Position numbers and translations under genes: made by a program | NCBI GenBank assembly: GCA_907164885.2 | Contig: OU015491.1 | Span: forward strand, 118,338,431-118,402,430 | Length of the DNA stretch: 64,000 bases | Direction: 5' to 3' | Source: Dolomedes plantarius | Taxonomy: Eukaryota > Arthropoda > Arachnida > Araneae > Dolomedidae | Part shown: one piece after another, positions 22,268-33,945 of the stretch | How the letters are laid out: each line of letters opens with the position of its first letter | Numbering within the stretch: position 1 is the stretch's first letter | The notes under the pieces: generated by a model | What the model was told of the DNA's origin: nothing | The model's input: the letters and a program-made list of their open reading frames with translations, nothing else | Database searches by the model: none

Positions 22268-23672
22268 CACTCTTAAACAAAAAAAAGGCGAAAAAAACGA
22301 CGCACCAAGGAGTTATCCGAATGGGACGAAAATCGGTAGATGTAATGTACATGTACAAACAAACAAATGGTTACAATTTGAGAAAAAATTGGTGGATTTA
22401 TCCACGAGATTCCCAAAAGGGAAAAAGTCAATAACACGTTGGTCCACCACTGGCCCTTATGCAAGCAGTTATTCGGTTTGACATTGATTGATAGAGGTGG
22501 CGGATGTACTCCTGCGGGATATCGTGCAACATTCTGTCCAATTGGCGCGTTAGATCGTTAAAATCCCGAGCTGGTTGGAGGGCCCTGCCCATAATGCTCT
22601 AAACGTGATCAGTGGGGGAGAGATCCGGCGACCTTGCTGGCCAATGTAGCGCTGGGCAAGCACGATGTCTAGCAGTAGAAACTCTCGTTGTGTGCGGCGG
22701 GCATTATCTTGCTGAAATGTAAGCTCAGGATGGCGTGATATGAAAGGCAACACAACGGGGAGTAGAATATCGTCGACGTACCGCTGTGCTGTAAGGGTGC
22801 CGCGGATGACTACCATAGGGTTCCTGCTATGGAATGAAATGGCACCCCAGACCATCACTTCTGGTTGTCGGCCCGTATGGCGGGAGACAGTCAGGTTGGT
22901 ATCCCACCGCTGTCCGAGGCGTCTCCAGACACGTATCATCGCTGGTCATCGGGGCTCAATTCGAAGAGGGACTCATCAATGAAGTCAATTCTACTCCAGT
23001 CAGTGACATTCCAGGTCAAATGTGTCCGACACCACTGCAAACGGGCATTTCGGTGTACAGGGGTCAATGGTAGTCGCCGTGAGTTCATCCCCTTTTCTCT
23101 GAGCCACCTATGAATGGTCCTTGTGGTCACTGAAGTACCAGTTGCAAGTACGATCGATGATAATGAAGACTCTGGGGCTGTAAATGCCGCTCTGACAATT
23201 CTCGGTCCTCACGTTCTGTCGTTTTTCTAGGCCGACCGCTTTCTTCTTGACGCTGTGTTCGGCTATGGTTCACCCATTCCTGCCAATATCGTCTAATAGT
23301 GGCATCGGTCCTATCCAAATGTGTAGTGATTCGCCGATTAGATCAACCGGCTTCTTTGAGCCCAACTACACGTCCTCTCTCAAATGCTGACATCTGCGCA
23401 TATTGTTCGCGCACTTGTTTTCGAGGCATAGTGACTGTCTATCTGAGTATATGGAATGGAATTCGCAAAGAATATATGACCTGGAATCGAAATTTCTCCT
23501 CTTTAATATCCTGCCAGTTGCGCAGTTAAGATACGCTGCAGCGTCACATGTTCATTCATTGGCCGTCAAACTTTAAATTTTTGCATTTTTCTTCGAAACC
23601 TGTATGCATATCAATTTTTGACTTATTTGCATTACTCCTTCTTGGTGCGTCTTTTTTTTTTGTCTAGGAGTG
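22268..23672 (-). mobile_element. Tc1-type transposon, minus strand (1405 bp)
   Basis: The left end starts CACTCTTAAACAAAAAAAAG, and the right end read inward starts CACTCCTAGACAAAAAAAAA. Both continue into a GACGCACCAAG block. TA dinucleotides flank the element at 22266-22267 and 23673-23674. It holds a broken transposase gene on the minus strand (22428-23429). It belongs to a different Tc1 family from the element at 18667, judging by its ends and protein. Confidence 0.9.
22428..23429 (-). pseudogene. Tc1-family transposase, multiply disrupted
   Basis: The reading starts MPRKQVREQYAQMSAFERGR at 23429 and ends GGPTCY before a TGA at 22428-22430, close to full length. Damage includes a TGA at codon 29 where Trp is usual (EAG-W-SNRRI), a frameshift near 23130, another near 22938 in the segment after FIDESLFELSPDDQR, a frameshift after the QQDNAR motif near 22700, and a TAG in the C-terminal part. 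Catalytic positions are FIDESLF, QQDNAR and SPDLSPTDH, so the third acidic residue is Asp instead of the usual Glu. The product cannot be made as one protein. Confidence 0.9.
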
Positions 23673-25061
23673 TATGACATATCCAAGTCAACAATTGCGA
23701 ATTTTTCTGAAAAAAAGAAAAATAATATTGAGGAATCTACAAAAATAGAAATGTCTGCTTTAAACGATACCGAATAAGAATAGATTCGAATCAATATTTT
23801 AATGCAGCAATTATTAAGTGTTTCCAAGGAAATGCTATCACAAAATGTCCAGTTAATGAACTGGTGATTCGGGAAAAAACAAACATTTTTGCATCCATGC
23901 TACATAAATGTAGGAATACATGGCTCATATCGTTTTCTTAGAAGTCACAGATTATCGTTTTAAGAAGTTTTTGATGAATACTGTGCCCATGAGTGATTAA
24001 AAATCACGAAAGCAGCGGAAACTGGAGGAAAGTAGGGTGGAGAGTATACGAGTGAAATTTCAGAGGATAAAATAAAACAGAGACTTACAGTGCCTTAGAC
24101 ACCATCTCATTACATAGTTATTATCCCGAGGGAAGGCCAACATCTTCTAATATATCTGCCACCATAGAACATAATTTTGTTTTCAGAATAAAGGATATAC
24201 TTTTGCGACGATAACCGGCCAAATTCTGGAGACTTCTAAGAAAAGTTTAAATCGCTATGATGTCATTCAGTTCAAGGTGAATTAAACTTCAGGATATCCC
24301 TATATATTAACTATAACTCTCTCCATTTGTGTAACATAATAAATACTATGCTGTCAGATGAGCACAGTTCATTATTTTCTAGGGCCTGTTTAAAAAGATG
24401 AAATCGTATGTCATTACAAATGTAAAATATACAGTTTACATAGATTATTCATATGATTTTGTTGTATTCAAGCATGGTGGAGAGAAGAATGAAAAGGAAC
24501 GACAGACTGACTTATAAACTCAGTTGAATGTTCGTATTACAACAACCCAGAAAATTTCTAGGCGTTAATTACACAAAATATATCTGGTTCAGCGTAGTTA
24601 AGTTTTAATTTTAGAGGTGGAGCATAATACAATTAAACATAGGTCCAGTCATTGCATGGATTCAGTTTTATCGCTTCATAAAATTGCCTTTTTTAAAAAT
24701 CATCTTAACAAAAAGAGAATCAATGGAAACAATCTAGGCTAGGCGAGATATCGTGACCCAGATACATCAAGACAAGCTTATCAACAACTAAGAAACTCCT
24801 TTCTTTTTCTTGTATGGTACAGAACTCCAGTGGATTGTGAATCATATAAATTTCATAACTTGCACCATGCGACAAAAGTGATAGTGATAATCTAGAAATT
24901 TCGTAAAGTGCATAGCATTTGAATCAACATGAACCCATTGACCTCATTAGGGATCTGCACCCCTTTAAGAAATTTTCAAATTGTTGACATCTAGGTTGGC
25001 AGACAGAAAGGATATCCTTTAATTTTATATCACAATTACGTTTTACACAACTCGTATCGTT

Positions 25062-25089
25062 GTAGTGTAGTAATATATTACTACACTAC
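25062..25089. repeat. Perfect 28-bp palindrome without loop
   Basis: GTAGTGTAGTAATA is followed directly by its exact reverse complement. Confidence 0.9.
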
Positions 25090-25227
25090 CTTCTCAATGT
25101 ATACGTAAAATGACTAGAACCTTTTCATTGACAACTGCATAAATAGTGAAAAGGTATTTTTTTCGACAGTAGATACAGTAGAGTATAACACTAGAGTATA
25201 ACAGAGTATAACAGTAGAGTTGTAACA

Positions 25228-25281
25228 GACAAAAGAGATTGTCTTTGAGATGATAATGTCAAAGACGAGATCTTTTGTGTC
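25228..25281. other. Imperfect ~21-bp stem, 10-nt loop hairpin
   Basis: The left arm GACAAAAGAGATTGTCTTTG pairs with the right arm CAAAGACGAGATCTTTTGTG with a few mismatches and a small bulge, around the loop GATGATAATG. Its shape resembles a short small-RNA precursor, but there is no evidence of transcription. Confidence 0.35.
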
Positions 25282-25943
25282 TTATGTCAACAGAGTAAAT
25301 TGTCGATTATCGTAGATCTAATGATACAGAACTCTCTCCTAGGAGAGAGGTAACACTAATAAGTTTTTTTATGTTCTTCAGATAGCTGAGCCAAATATGG
25401 CTGCTAGAAAAGAAAAAAAGTGACATTTTAGGAAAGACGGCAGTTGGAGAAATAACTGCAAAAAAGAAACTTTTGTTGACAAAGATAAAATTATGCTCCA
25501 TCCATTATTTACAAACTGCTTTCATGAAGCAAAGGAGATAATGCGTTATGAAAGTAAATGGTTTCTGCTTTGGCTACTTATTAAAGTAAATATTCTGGAT
25601 TGTGAGGTTATTTGATAGTTCTCAGTATGTAAGACTGCATTTAAAATATATATATTTTCCAGGATTTTGCCAAGAATGAACTATGGTACTGATGAGTTTT
25701 GGTTCTAGATATTAAAAACATCCTTGATAAATATAATAGTAGTTTGTAAAAGAAGAGGTCAAACTCTCGTTTTTATGGTCTTTACTGTAATATGAGCAGA
25801 GAATTCCGTTAACTACACAGCAAATTAAATTGATATCTTAAACTTTAACAATTTTATAAAAGTGTACTAATAAGATTTCTCTAAGACATAAAAACAGTCT
25901 CACTGTTGTTATGTTTATGGTCGTTCGTCGTAGTCCTTTGACC

Positions 25944-25975
25944 GTAAAGTTGACCGTAGCCCTCTAAATCAATCA
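25944..25975 (+). mobile_element. SINE family 1, 3' fragment
   Basis: AGTTGACCGTAGC followed by CTCTAAATCAA matches the tail of the family 1 SINEs (AGTTGACCGTAGCGCTCCAA). No head is present. Confidence 0.5.
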
Positions 25976-26462
25976 GCAAATGAACCAAAAAATCAGGGCG
26001 TAAAAACCAAGGTAAGTGACATGGCCGCGTGAGTCAAATTACTGCCTAAACGTTGGGACTACTGTGAAAAATTCAGAGAGTCTATGCAAGAGAATTTTAT
26101 GCATTGAGTGATTGATCTAAAATGATTATAAGTTTAAACAGAAGAACTTATAAATTTAGGTCAGCGGTAAGTAGAAGACTAATTATTTACTATACTTAGA
26201 CACGTTTTAGTTGTTTAAAATGTTAACTGTATAATATCTTCAAAAATGATATAAAAAAACAGATCGTGCGGTTAAGGTTAATGAATACCGACGGAGGGTT
26301 TAATTAGCAAAGAAAGTGGCTGCATTGTATTTCCAAAAATACAATTGCACAACAAAATCGATACAATAGCCATGAATAGTTTTAACTATTTAGTCATCAG
26401 TGTGTGATTTCCTGGTTGATTACAAGAGTTAAATAATTTAACATACAATTCTTCAGAACATA

Positions 26463-27391
26463 CAGGGCCCGATTTAGAAAATTCTTGACTATAGGCACAG
26501 CTCGGGATGGGGCCCCCCTAACACTGATGTGGGCGTAAAATTTATAAAATTGACACACCAAAAAAATAATTATGAATCATTGTGAAAGTACCATTTTACC
26601 AAGAATTGGCTAACAAGAAATTTTTGCGTATTTGAAGCGTAGAAGCCTAGAACATTATCAAATAACAAAAAGCAATACACTATATTAACTTCATAATTAA
26701 AACACCAATACAATGCAACCAGAAAAGCTTAGTAATCACTTATATACACTACTAGCATTATTGCCCAGCGTTGCCCGGGTAGATATATAGATATAAAATT
26801 TTTCATGCATTTCATCAAAAAAATACTGGGCTGCATCCCCGCTCTTCATGTTCATCTGGCCAGTTGTGTTTATTTGAGGAGACAGGGCCAAAGGTCATTC
26901 CCAACCCTATTCCTCCCGCGCATTGGAATTTGACCCCCCGTCACCCCCAAACCATCTCTCTAAACGCAGCTGGTTGTGGTAAAGGGGCTCCAATGGTGGT
27001 CGCGCACCTCTTAGAGGTACAAAAAGCATTAAAAAATTAATTAAAAAAACTAATTGAGCCCCAAATTTCATTTTTCCTGATTTAAGTTTCTCGGGTCCTA
27101 AACATTAACTGTGCCGAATTTGGTCCCGGTGGGTGAAAGAGTCTATGATTCTATAGCGGACAAACAAACAGACGAGCTGTTTTATATATCTAGATAACAT
27201 GAGGAACTATACACATAATTATACATATGATGAATCAATCAATCAATCAAATTTGAAAGGATATATAAAAGAAATTGCTATTAAAAAAGGTAAAATAAAA
27301 AAAAAATTGAATTGGGAATTTTTCTTTTTTTTCCTTTTAAAATTAAAATTTTGAGGGCCCCCGAACGGGCCTAACAGAAAATCAGGGCCTG
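26463..27391. mobile_element. Non-autonomous hAT element with perfect 8-bp duplication
   Basis: The left end reads CAGGGCCCGATTTAG, and the right end read inward reads CAGGCCCTGATTTTC. The flanking 8-mers are identical: AGAACATA at 26455-26462 and 27392-27399, the target size of hAT transposases. A further GGGGCCCCCC / GAGGGCCCCC block lies inside each end. There is no transposase. A complete Helitron (26752-27194) was later inserted in the middle. Confidence 0.9.
26752..27194 (-). mobile_element. Short Helitron nested in the hAT element (443 bp)
   Basis: On the minus strand it starts A|TCTAGATATATAAAACAGCT, followed by CGTCTGTTTGTTTGTCCGC, the usual Helitron 5' block. It ends in the hairpin CCCGGGCAACGCTGGG, then CAATAATG and CTAG|T. 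No coding sequence and no target duplication, as expected. Confidence 0.85.
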
Positions 27392-29246
27392 AGAACATAG
27401 ATCCATGAAGCTACAGAAATCCCCAAGTGCAAATCTTTTTAGTTAGAATCAAAAGAGGTTATCAAAACATCTATGAACAATAAAATAAGTTTTATCCAAA
27501 CATCCACCATAACCCCCCAAATCAGTAAAGGTATGAACCAATGTGCCGTGACAATATGAATGCAATTTTGTTTCGCCATACGTGATCTCTCGGTGGATAA
27601 AGTTTTCTATTTCCTTTTTGTGGAAAGATATTATTTCCTCTGCTTTTAGCGTGATACTAAGTTGGATGCATTTTAGGTGAGCAAAGGGAATTTTTTCCTT
27701 GACAAATTGATAGTCAAAATAGATATGGAAGAATAAATCAAAATTAGGGAAAATGTCAATCACATATTTAAGGCATCACGTTTCAAGTAAGAAATTCTGA
27801 GGATATTTTTTCTATACCCTTGTCATTGAATTGCGTAGGAAATACTTTCTCTTCTTCTAACGAGAAAAGAAAGCGTTTTCTTTTTTTACACTTATCTAAT
27901 GTGTTATATGATAGAACCTGCAGAAATACGAAATAGGGCGAAAACACAAGCTGTTAGTACATACAGCAAGACAAACTGAGATTGGCAAAACATGATTGGA
28001 AATGCCATTCACGACACCGTGTTTTCGAACAATCTAACTTACTAAATTTTTTAATAAAATTTATAATATTAATAATAAATACTGAATTATCAGTTATTAT
28101 TAGTATTTTTGTTGTTGTACTCGAACCAAATGCACAAAATTTCTAAACTGATTCTGTCTGGGAGTAAAGTATTTATTAACTAGTCCACCGAAGACCGGTT
28201 GGATTATCAGCTATTTTAAAATTATGGAGATACTAATTTCAGTATTGAACCAAAATATGGTTTTGAGATAACAAATAAATGGAAACTATATTTCAATAGA
28301 CTGAAATCAATTATTTCTTTTTCTTACTAGTCGTAGCTTCTTTTAGTTGAGCATAAAATACTTTTCAAACAACTTTCGGTTTCTCTGCAGTCACTTTTAA
28401 TTTTTGTTCATTTAAAGCAAACAATCTGAGTCCATATTACCATAATACTATCATCTTTCTTTAAATAAAACAATTTTGGCCTCATAGAAGATTCTTGATA
28501 AGGCTACAGAATTTAGCGATGAAATATGGAATGAACCTTTTTTCTAAACGGAAAAATAATTGGTATGAAATGCAATAGTAAATTCCTACAACTCGGTAAT
28601 CATAATTTATTAATTTCACCTGTTTTGTTTAGTTTCCATTCGTTCAGAAGTAATGCATTCATATACTGAAATTTGGCCCTGATTCTCTTTTTCTTTAATT
28701 TATAGAGAAGCAAATAACTGAACTATTTTAGAATTATAAAGGCTAACAAAATTTTGAAAAGGAAATTAATTATTCCAGTTTTACCCGCCACAGTGACAGA
28801 AGTCGTCATTATTGGCTTTTGCTTTACAAGTTCCTTAGGTGTTATCCCATTGACCAAAATTTTGGTGCCTACTTGGCAGATTTATACAAAACTATTTTGT
28901 AACTTGTAATACAATAGGACATAGCAAAAGTTATAGACTTTTTTCTAAATGACAGAGCACTGCATTATACTGTTTATATGACAATAATTAGACATCATCT
29001 AGGGTAAGGTCATCTTTAAAATTGAAAAAAAAATATAGAAGCAGATTTTGTAGTATCTAAGTATACATGATTTATAAATATTTTTTTCTGCAATGCAGAC
29101 AGAAAATTTTCTGGATAAGATATATTCAAAGACTTTCTTTGTTTGATGTTAAATTAGCAAATTATCCCTAAAGCTTTGTTCCCAATACTTTCAAAACGGA
29201 GCGTAGCTTTACAAATAAAATTTATAATCAGAAAGAAAAGAGGACG
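27392..29246. other. Intergenic, nothing recognised
   Basis: The longest frame, at 27449-27763 on the minus strand, resembles nothing known to me. No repeat ends were seen. Confidence 0.35.
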
Positions 29247-29804
29247 GAGCCGGTTCTGCGTGCAGCATCATGATGGACATGCCCGTATCTGGAGACACAC
29301 AGGAGAACGCACGGTATCTTGTTTTCTATATCGTCATACGGGCCCAGCACCTGTAATGATAGTATGGGCAGCCATTGAGTACACGACACGAACACCTCTT
29401 ATTTGCGTCGTTCGTAATCTGTACGGCCAGTGTTACATTTTCCAGATCTTAAGGCCGGTGGCTGTGCCCTATATTCGAGGCCTCGGAGACGTCATCTTTC
29501 AATAGGATAACGCAAGACCGCATGTTGCTCGTCGTACCTGACTTACCTCGACACAGAGAGTGTTCGAATGTTGCCCTGGTTATCACGTTCTCCAGATCTC
29601 TCACCAATTGAAAAAATCTGGTCATTAGTTGCTGAGAGATTAAGCCGCCACCACTCCCAGGCCACTACGATTGATGAAATTAGGCACAGACTTGAAGCAG
29701 CATGGAATGACTTTCCCGTGTCTATCATCCAAGTCCAGTTCGATTCGATGCCTAACCGGTTTAAAGCCGTTTTAGCTGACAGAGGAGGCAGCTTTGTGTA
29801 CTAA
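29247..29804 (+). pseudogene. Tc1 transposase, C-terminal half, disrupted
   Basis: The fragment starts just after the first catalytic Asp (SRFCVQHHDGHARIWRHTGE). It has a TAG directly before the second one (VIFQ-stop-DNARPH), a TGA and frameshift soon after, then reads on as MLPWLSRSPDLSPIEKIWSL to a natural end, DRGGSFVY. It is related to the transposase at 18900 but is a different family. The DNA-binding half is gone. Confidence 0.88.
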
Positions 29805-29937
29805 TTTAGGATCTTGTATACCCCAAATTCCCAACAAATTTAACATGTTTTCTTCCTACTGTGCTGTATACGTACAAGAAGTAAAGTTTTGCTATTTGCT
29901 TTCCTTCCGGGTGTTGCTATTTTAATGGCCAGAAGTG
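29247..29937 (+). mobile_element. 5'-truncated Tc1-type transposon
   Basis: Only the 3' half remains. The right end reads GGTGTTGC...TGGCCAGAAGTG|TA, but no matching left end occurs upstream. Similarity to Tc1 begins abruptly inside the transposase at SRFCVQHHDG. Confidence 0.8.
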
Positions 29938-30503
29938 TATTAAATAATACATATACTTCTGGAGGCAATGTTGTTTTAATTGATTTTATAAGTATTAAGT
30001 AACTTAAACAGTTACGTTGCCGCTTAAATTTGCCTCTGTTTAAAATATAATCTCAACAATTGTTCTTTGAGTGTGACAAGATTCCGGTATATTTAGAACC
30101 ACGGTGGAGAAATAATCATGCGAAGTCTTCAATTATAGACCCAATGCTTGTTTTGGTTCTAAAAATGTCAGTTTCAGATATATATTCATAAATTAACGGA
30201 GTATTATAAAAAAAATTTTCAAAAATTCACCAGAATCAGATTCTTCTTTATGGGCTTCGTTTTTCCTTATAATAGTGCTCAAAGCATTTCCAAGTAATCA
30301 AATGATTAAGATTCAAATCTTCTGAGTGACGATATGGTAATTTCGTGAATATAATTCGATTAGAAAACCATTTAGTTTTGGCCCAGAGAAGAAAATGGTT
30401 AAGAGAGTTCTATATCCTGTGCCACTTGGAGCCTTTGGCAGAAATTTTTGAAACTTATGTCTTTTGAAGGTTTACAATCTTACTAAAAAGTTTTTTTAAT
30501 TAA
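29938..30503. other. Intergenic, nothing recognised
   Basis: AT-rich DNA between the Tc1 remnant and a Helitron. Nothing recognised. Confidence 0.4.
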
Positions 30504-31467
30504 CTAGGGGCTTCGCCCCTAGGTTCGCTACGCTCGCTCCTCTGTTAGGGTCAAGGTCAAGGTATATTGAGTTTGTTGGAGTGCCATGGTCTTACGACTT
30601 TACCTTCAGTAGCAAAATATGTGCATCAGAAAATATGTGCTCAGCAGTAAAATAAAAATATAAAAATTAAGCCCTCTTCAGATAAGTAAAATAAAAAATA
30701 TAATAAGAATTAAAAGAATAAAATTCAAATATTTAGAATAATGCGTGTCCACCGGGATCGAACCGGAGACTATCGCATACGAGCATCGCGCTCAAGCACA
30801 GCGCCAATCATGGCACAGCATGTTGAAGAAATGAGTTGCTAATAGCGAGATACATAGGGGTGATTCTCGGGCAATGCAACAGCTTCCATCCATTTACTCT
30901 TGAAGGGGAATCACTGCGAAGAGGAATTACTGTTTCAGCTTTAAAATTCAATTAAAAATAATTAAATTTTAAGATAGAGACTTGAAATGAGGTTCATATG
31001 AATAAGCTTTCATCTTCCAGATGATGTAAATATTTTCTTTTTAAGATAAAAACTCGAGGAGCATCGATATTACATCCACATATGTGACGATATTTCTCGA
31101 AAATGTGGGTTTAATATTTTGATGAAAATATTAGTCTGTTTTAAATTATTTTTAAACAAATGAGGTCTAGTTTGAAGGACAAATGTCTGTAGTCTTAGAT
31201 TGTAAAAAGATCAAAGTTCTACGATTAATTTTTGGCGAGTTACCGTAACCTGAACATGAAAAAGTCAATATTTTTCCACAAAATATAAAATAAAATAAAA
31301 ACTTAAAAGTCCGACGAAGATGAGACATGTCTTACTTTCTTCCCCGCATTTTTCTGCATCTATTGGTATCGGTCTCGACCCCATACCCCCAGCGGTTTCG
31401 AAGGAGATAGCGTGACAAGCTTTTGGCAGCGGCGGCGACGGCACCAGTTACTTTTTTTTAGAATAGA
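30504..31467 (-). mobile_element. Helitron of the AGGGGCGAAGCCCCTAG family (964 bp)
   Basis: On the minus strand it starts TCTATTCTAAAAAAAAGTAA and ends AGGGGCGAAGCCCCTAG|T, a hairpin running straight into CTAG. The body aligns with the two plus-strand copies at 45120-46592, including GTCAAAAGCTTGTCACGC-type and ATCGATGCTCCTCGAGTTTT-type blocks. Unlike those copies it also carries a tRNA-like module (30754-30825) near the 3' end. No coding sequence. Confidence 0.7.
30754..30825 (-). other. tRNA-like polymerase III module in Helitron
   Basis: The minus strand has a perfect B box, GGTTCGATCCC, at 30754-30764. A weaker A-box-like TGCCATGATTGG lies at 30804-30815. A T-rich tract follows on the minus strand. 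Orientation relative to the Helitron is the same as in Helitron B. Confidence 0.45.
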
Positions 31468-33945
31468 GAGAAATAAATCAAAATAGCAAAAGCACAATGT
31501 CATATTACTAAAAATGCAACGAAATAGAAATTTGAAACGATATCAACAAACGGGAAATTTTTGAAGCCTTGGAAAATGACTTTTTGGTTAATATTCAAAA
31601 TATGATACAATCATGATAGGTTGACAACCTATGGCCATATGGTACCAATGTGGCATTATAAATTGAAGAACCAGTGGTAAAATTTATAGTGTTCTTTCTA
31701 GCAAACAGAAAAACTAAACTCCCACGCGCCAAACCTTTGGCCCAAAAAAAATGGCTTGGCGGGAAATAATTCATTATATTTTCCTGACTTTTTGATAAGT
31801 ATTCATTAGACAACAAAAACACTTTAGAAAGTATCAACAAAATGGACGAATAAAAAGCTGTTTATGAGAAATGTTAAAAACACAAGGTACTTTGCCATTA
31901 TACCGATCTCTCGGCGAACTGCGAATCTTGGCGAGAAAAACTTGGCGAGGTTCTCATATGCTTGCAGAGACTGGACAAGTTCTCTGGAACAACTACTTAC
32001 AAATTGTAGATTTAATCACCATACCACCACAGAAATGTACATGAAAAGGAAATTGAAACATTATTTAAAGATTTATTTTTAAATTCAATTCTCGGGTGTA
32101 GGGATTTAATCGATATTTATTAAATTGAAAGTAGAAATGCAGTAACAATAATCAAAATGTAGTTTGCAAAATATATGTGAAGTGAAAAGTCAGTATTATC
32201 TTATTTTCTTTTTCTTTCTAACTCTAACATTGAAATGCAGTTCGCAGAAGTGGAAGTTAGGTGTGAAAAGCAAGAATTTTCTTGTATTCCTTTTATTTAT
32301 TTAATTGGCGACACTTTTGAACTATAGTACGTGACAGCTCAGTATAATGGGAAAAGTACCAAAAACATCTTTTATAATACAACAAATAAATAACAGAAGT
32401 TAAATTATTTTAACTATACAAATGCTGCTTTTTGAATGATCCTCCGAACATACACTTGAATTCAAAAAAAGAAAATTAATCAGATTGTAAGCAAATCAAA
32501 GAAAAAATTAACTGAAGAGAATATTAAAACAATACTCCTCAGGCATTACGGCGTTTCGAGATTATTTTATGAAACTTTTACAATACTACATTCACAAAAA
32601 AATCAGATAATTGAACAAAACTTATGTTTGAAATTTAAAATAAAAGTTCAGATGTTTATCACCGACTTTGGCGCCAAAAATTCCGAAACAGGATATGGAA
32701 CTCTTCCAAAAATGGTTGAGTACGGAACAGGATTGTCCGCATATGAGACTGCCAGAACTTGAAGCATATTGTCCATTATTTGGCATACCAGTACACTTAT
32801 TAAGGAAATAATGAAAGACATTGTTTTTGAAACAGCTTCGATATAGTACCCCACTGGCGGTATTTTTACTTGGCGACTTTTTTTTTGTCGCCTAGCCAAA
32901 CATCGCATCCTTAATATCGTATGAATTACATAGAAATTTAATTTTGAAAAATATAAATTGAAAAAGAATACAATATAATATAAAAAATAATACAATAAGG
33001 AAAATAGCGTAAACTTTGTAGATCCAGAAATTACAGATAAATCTACACGGAAAGGCATGATTAAATTAAAATAAAAAATAAATAAGGAAAAAGCAGTACA
33101 ACCTGGTTTGCGTCACGCGACTGTGGCAGGGTTGCCAGAACGAATTTTGTGTATAGCAAATTACCAATATACGAATTCTACTATACCGAAAATGTTCCAA
33201 CGCGGTACGAAGTTGAAAATGGGGGTTACAATCCATCCTTATTCCATCGGGTTACAATCTGGAAAATGGTTTATTTCAGTTTAAAACACACGGACTGTGG
33301 AAGAGTTGCCGAAACGAATTCTGGGATACCATATGCGCCAAATGTAAAATGTAAAAAGTCGTCAATACAAAATATAGCCAAGTGGGTCCTATATCGAAGC
33401 TGTACCTTGTTTTAGTTAAAACTATACCTTAAACATCATATAAGCTATAAATCATACTTTATACGATAGATATTTTTGACGTTCCATGATCTCTGCAGAA
33501 GTGTCACTCACGAGAGACCTAAATGATGTCGACGATTTTTTACTGATCTCTGATAAGCCTTCTGCAACATCAAGTAATTCAATCGAAGATTTAGTTCTTT
33601 CTGTAGTCTCATCGTTCCTTTCTACTCTCTTATCCATGAATTTAGAGGGAATTTGGAAACCAAATGTCCATTAAAATAAAAATTTTAAAACCTCTGGTGA
33701 CTTTTCATAAAATAAGGGAACTGCATAAACTAACTCACAGTTAAAGTTTCTCTATTACATAATTGAAATTGAATATCGCGTGAAATTGAATAAGGTTAAA
33801 TATATTTTTTTAACTGATAAATATTTATATTGTTTCACGTGATGTAATAAAAGTGATAAATTTCTTTACCAACGAGTTTAAAAATGGCAACCGAGACTAA
33901 TGCAATCGAGACATAAGCTTCTATAATCGGTTTGACACTTGTAAT
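31468..33945. other. Intergenic with a short internal duplication
   Basis: A ~31-bp motif (GACTGTGG..G.GTTGCC..AACGAATT) occurs at 33119-33149 and 33292-33323. Open frames at 32648-33058 (minus) and 33149-33415 (plus) resemble nothing I recognise. Confidence 0.35.

Larger units (their letters stand above)
23673..26462. other. Intergenic, no gene; palindromes and a SINE fragment
   Basis: No coding sequence was recognised. The interval holds a 28-bp perfect palindrome (25062-25089), short AGAGTATAACA tandem copies (25190-25225), an imperfect hairpin (25228-25281) and a fragment of SINE family 1 (25944-25975). Confidence 0.4.
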
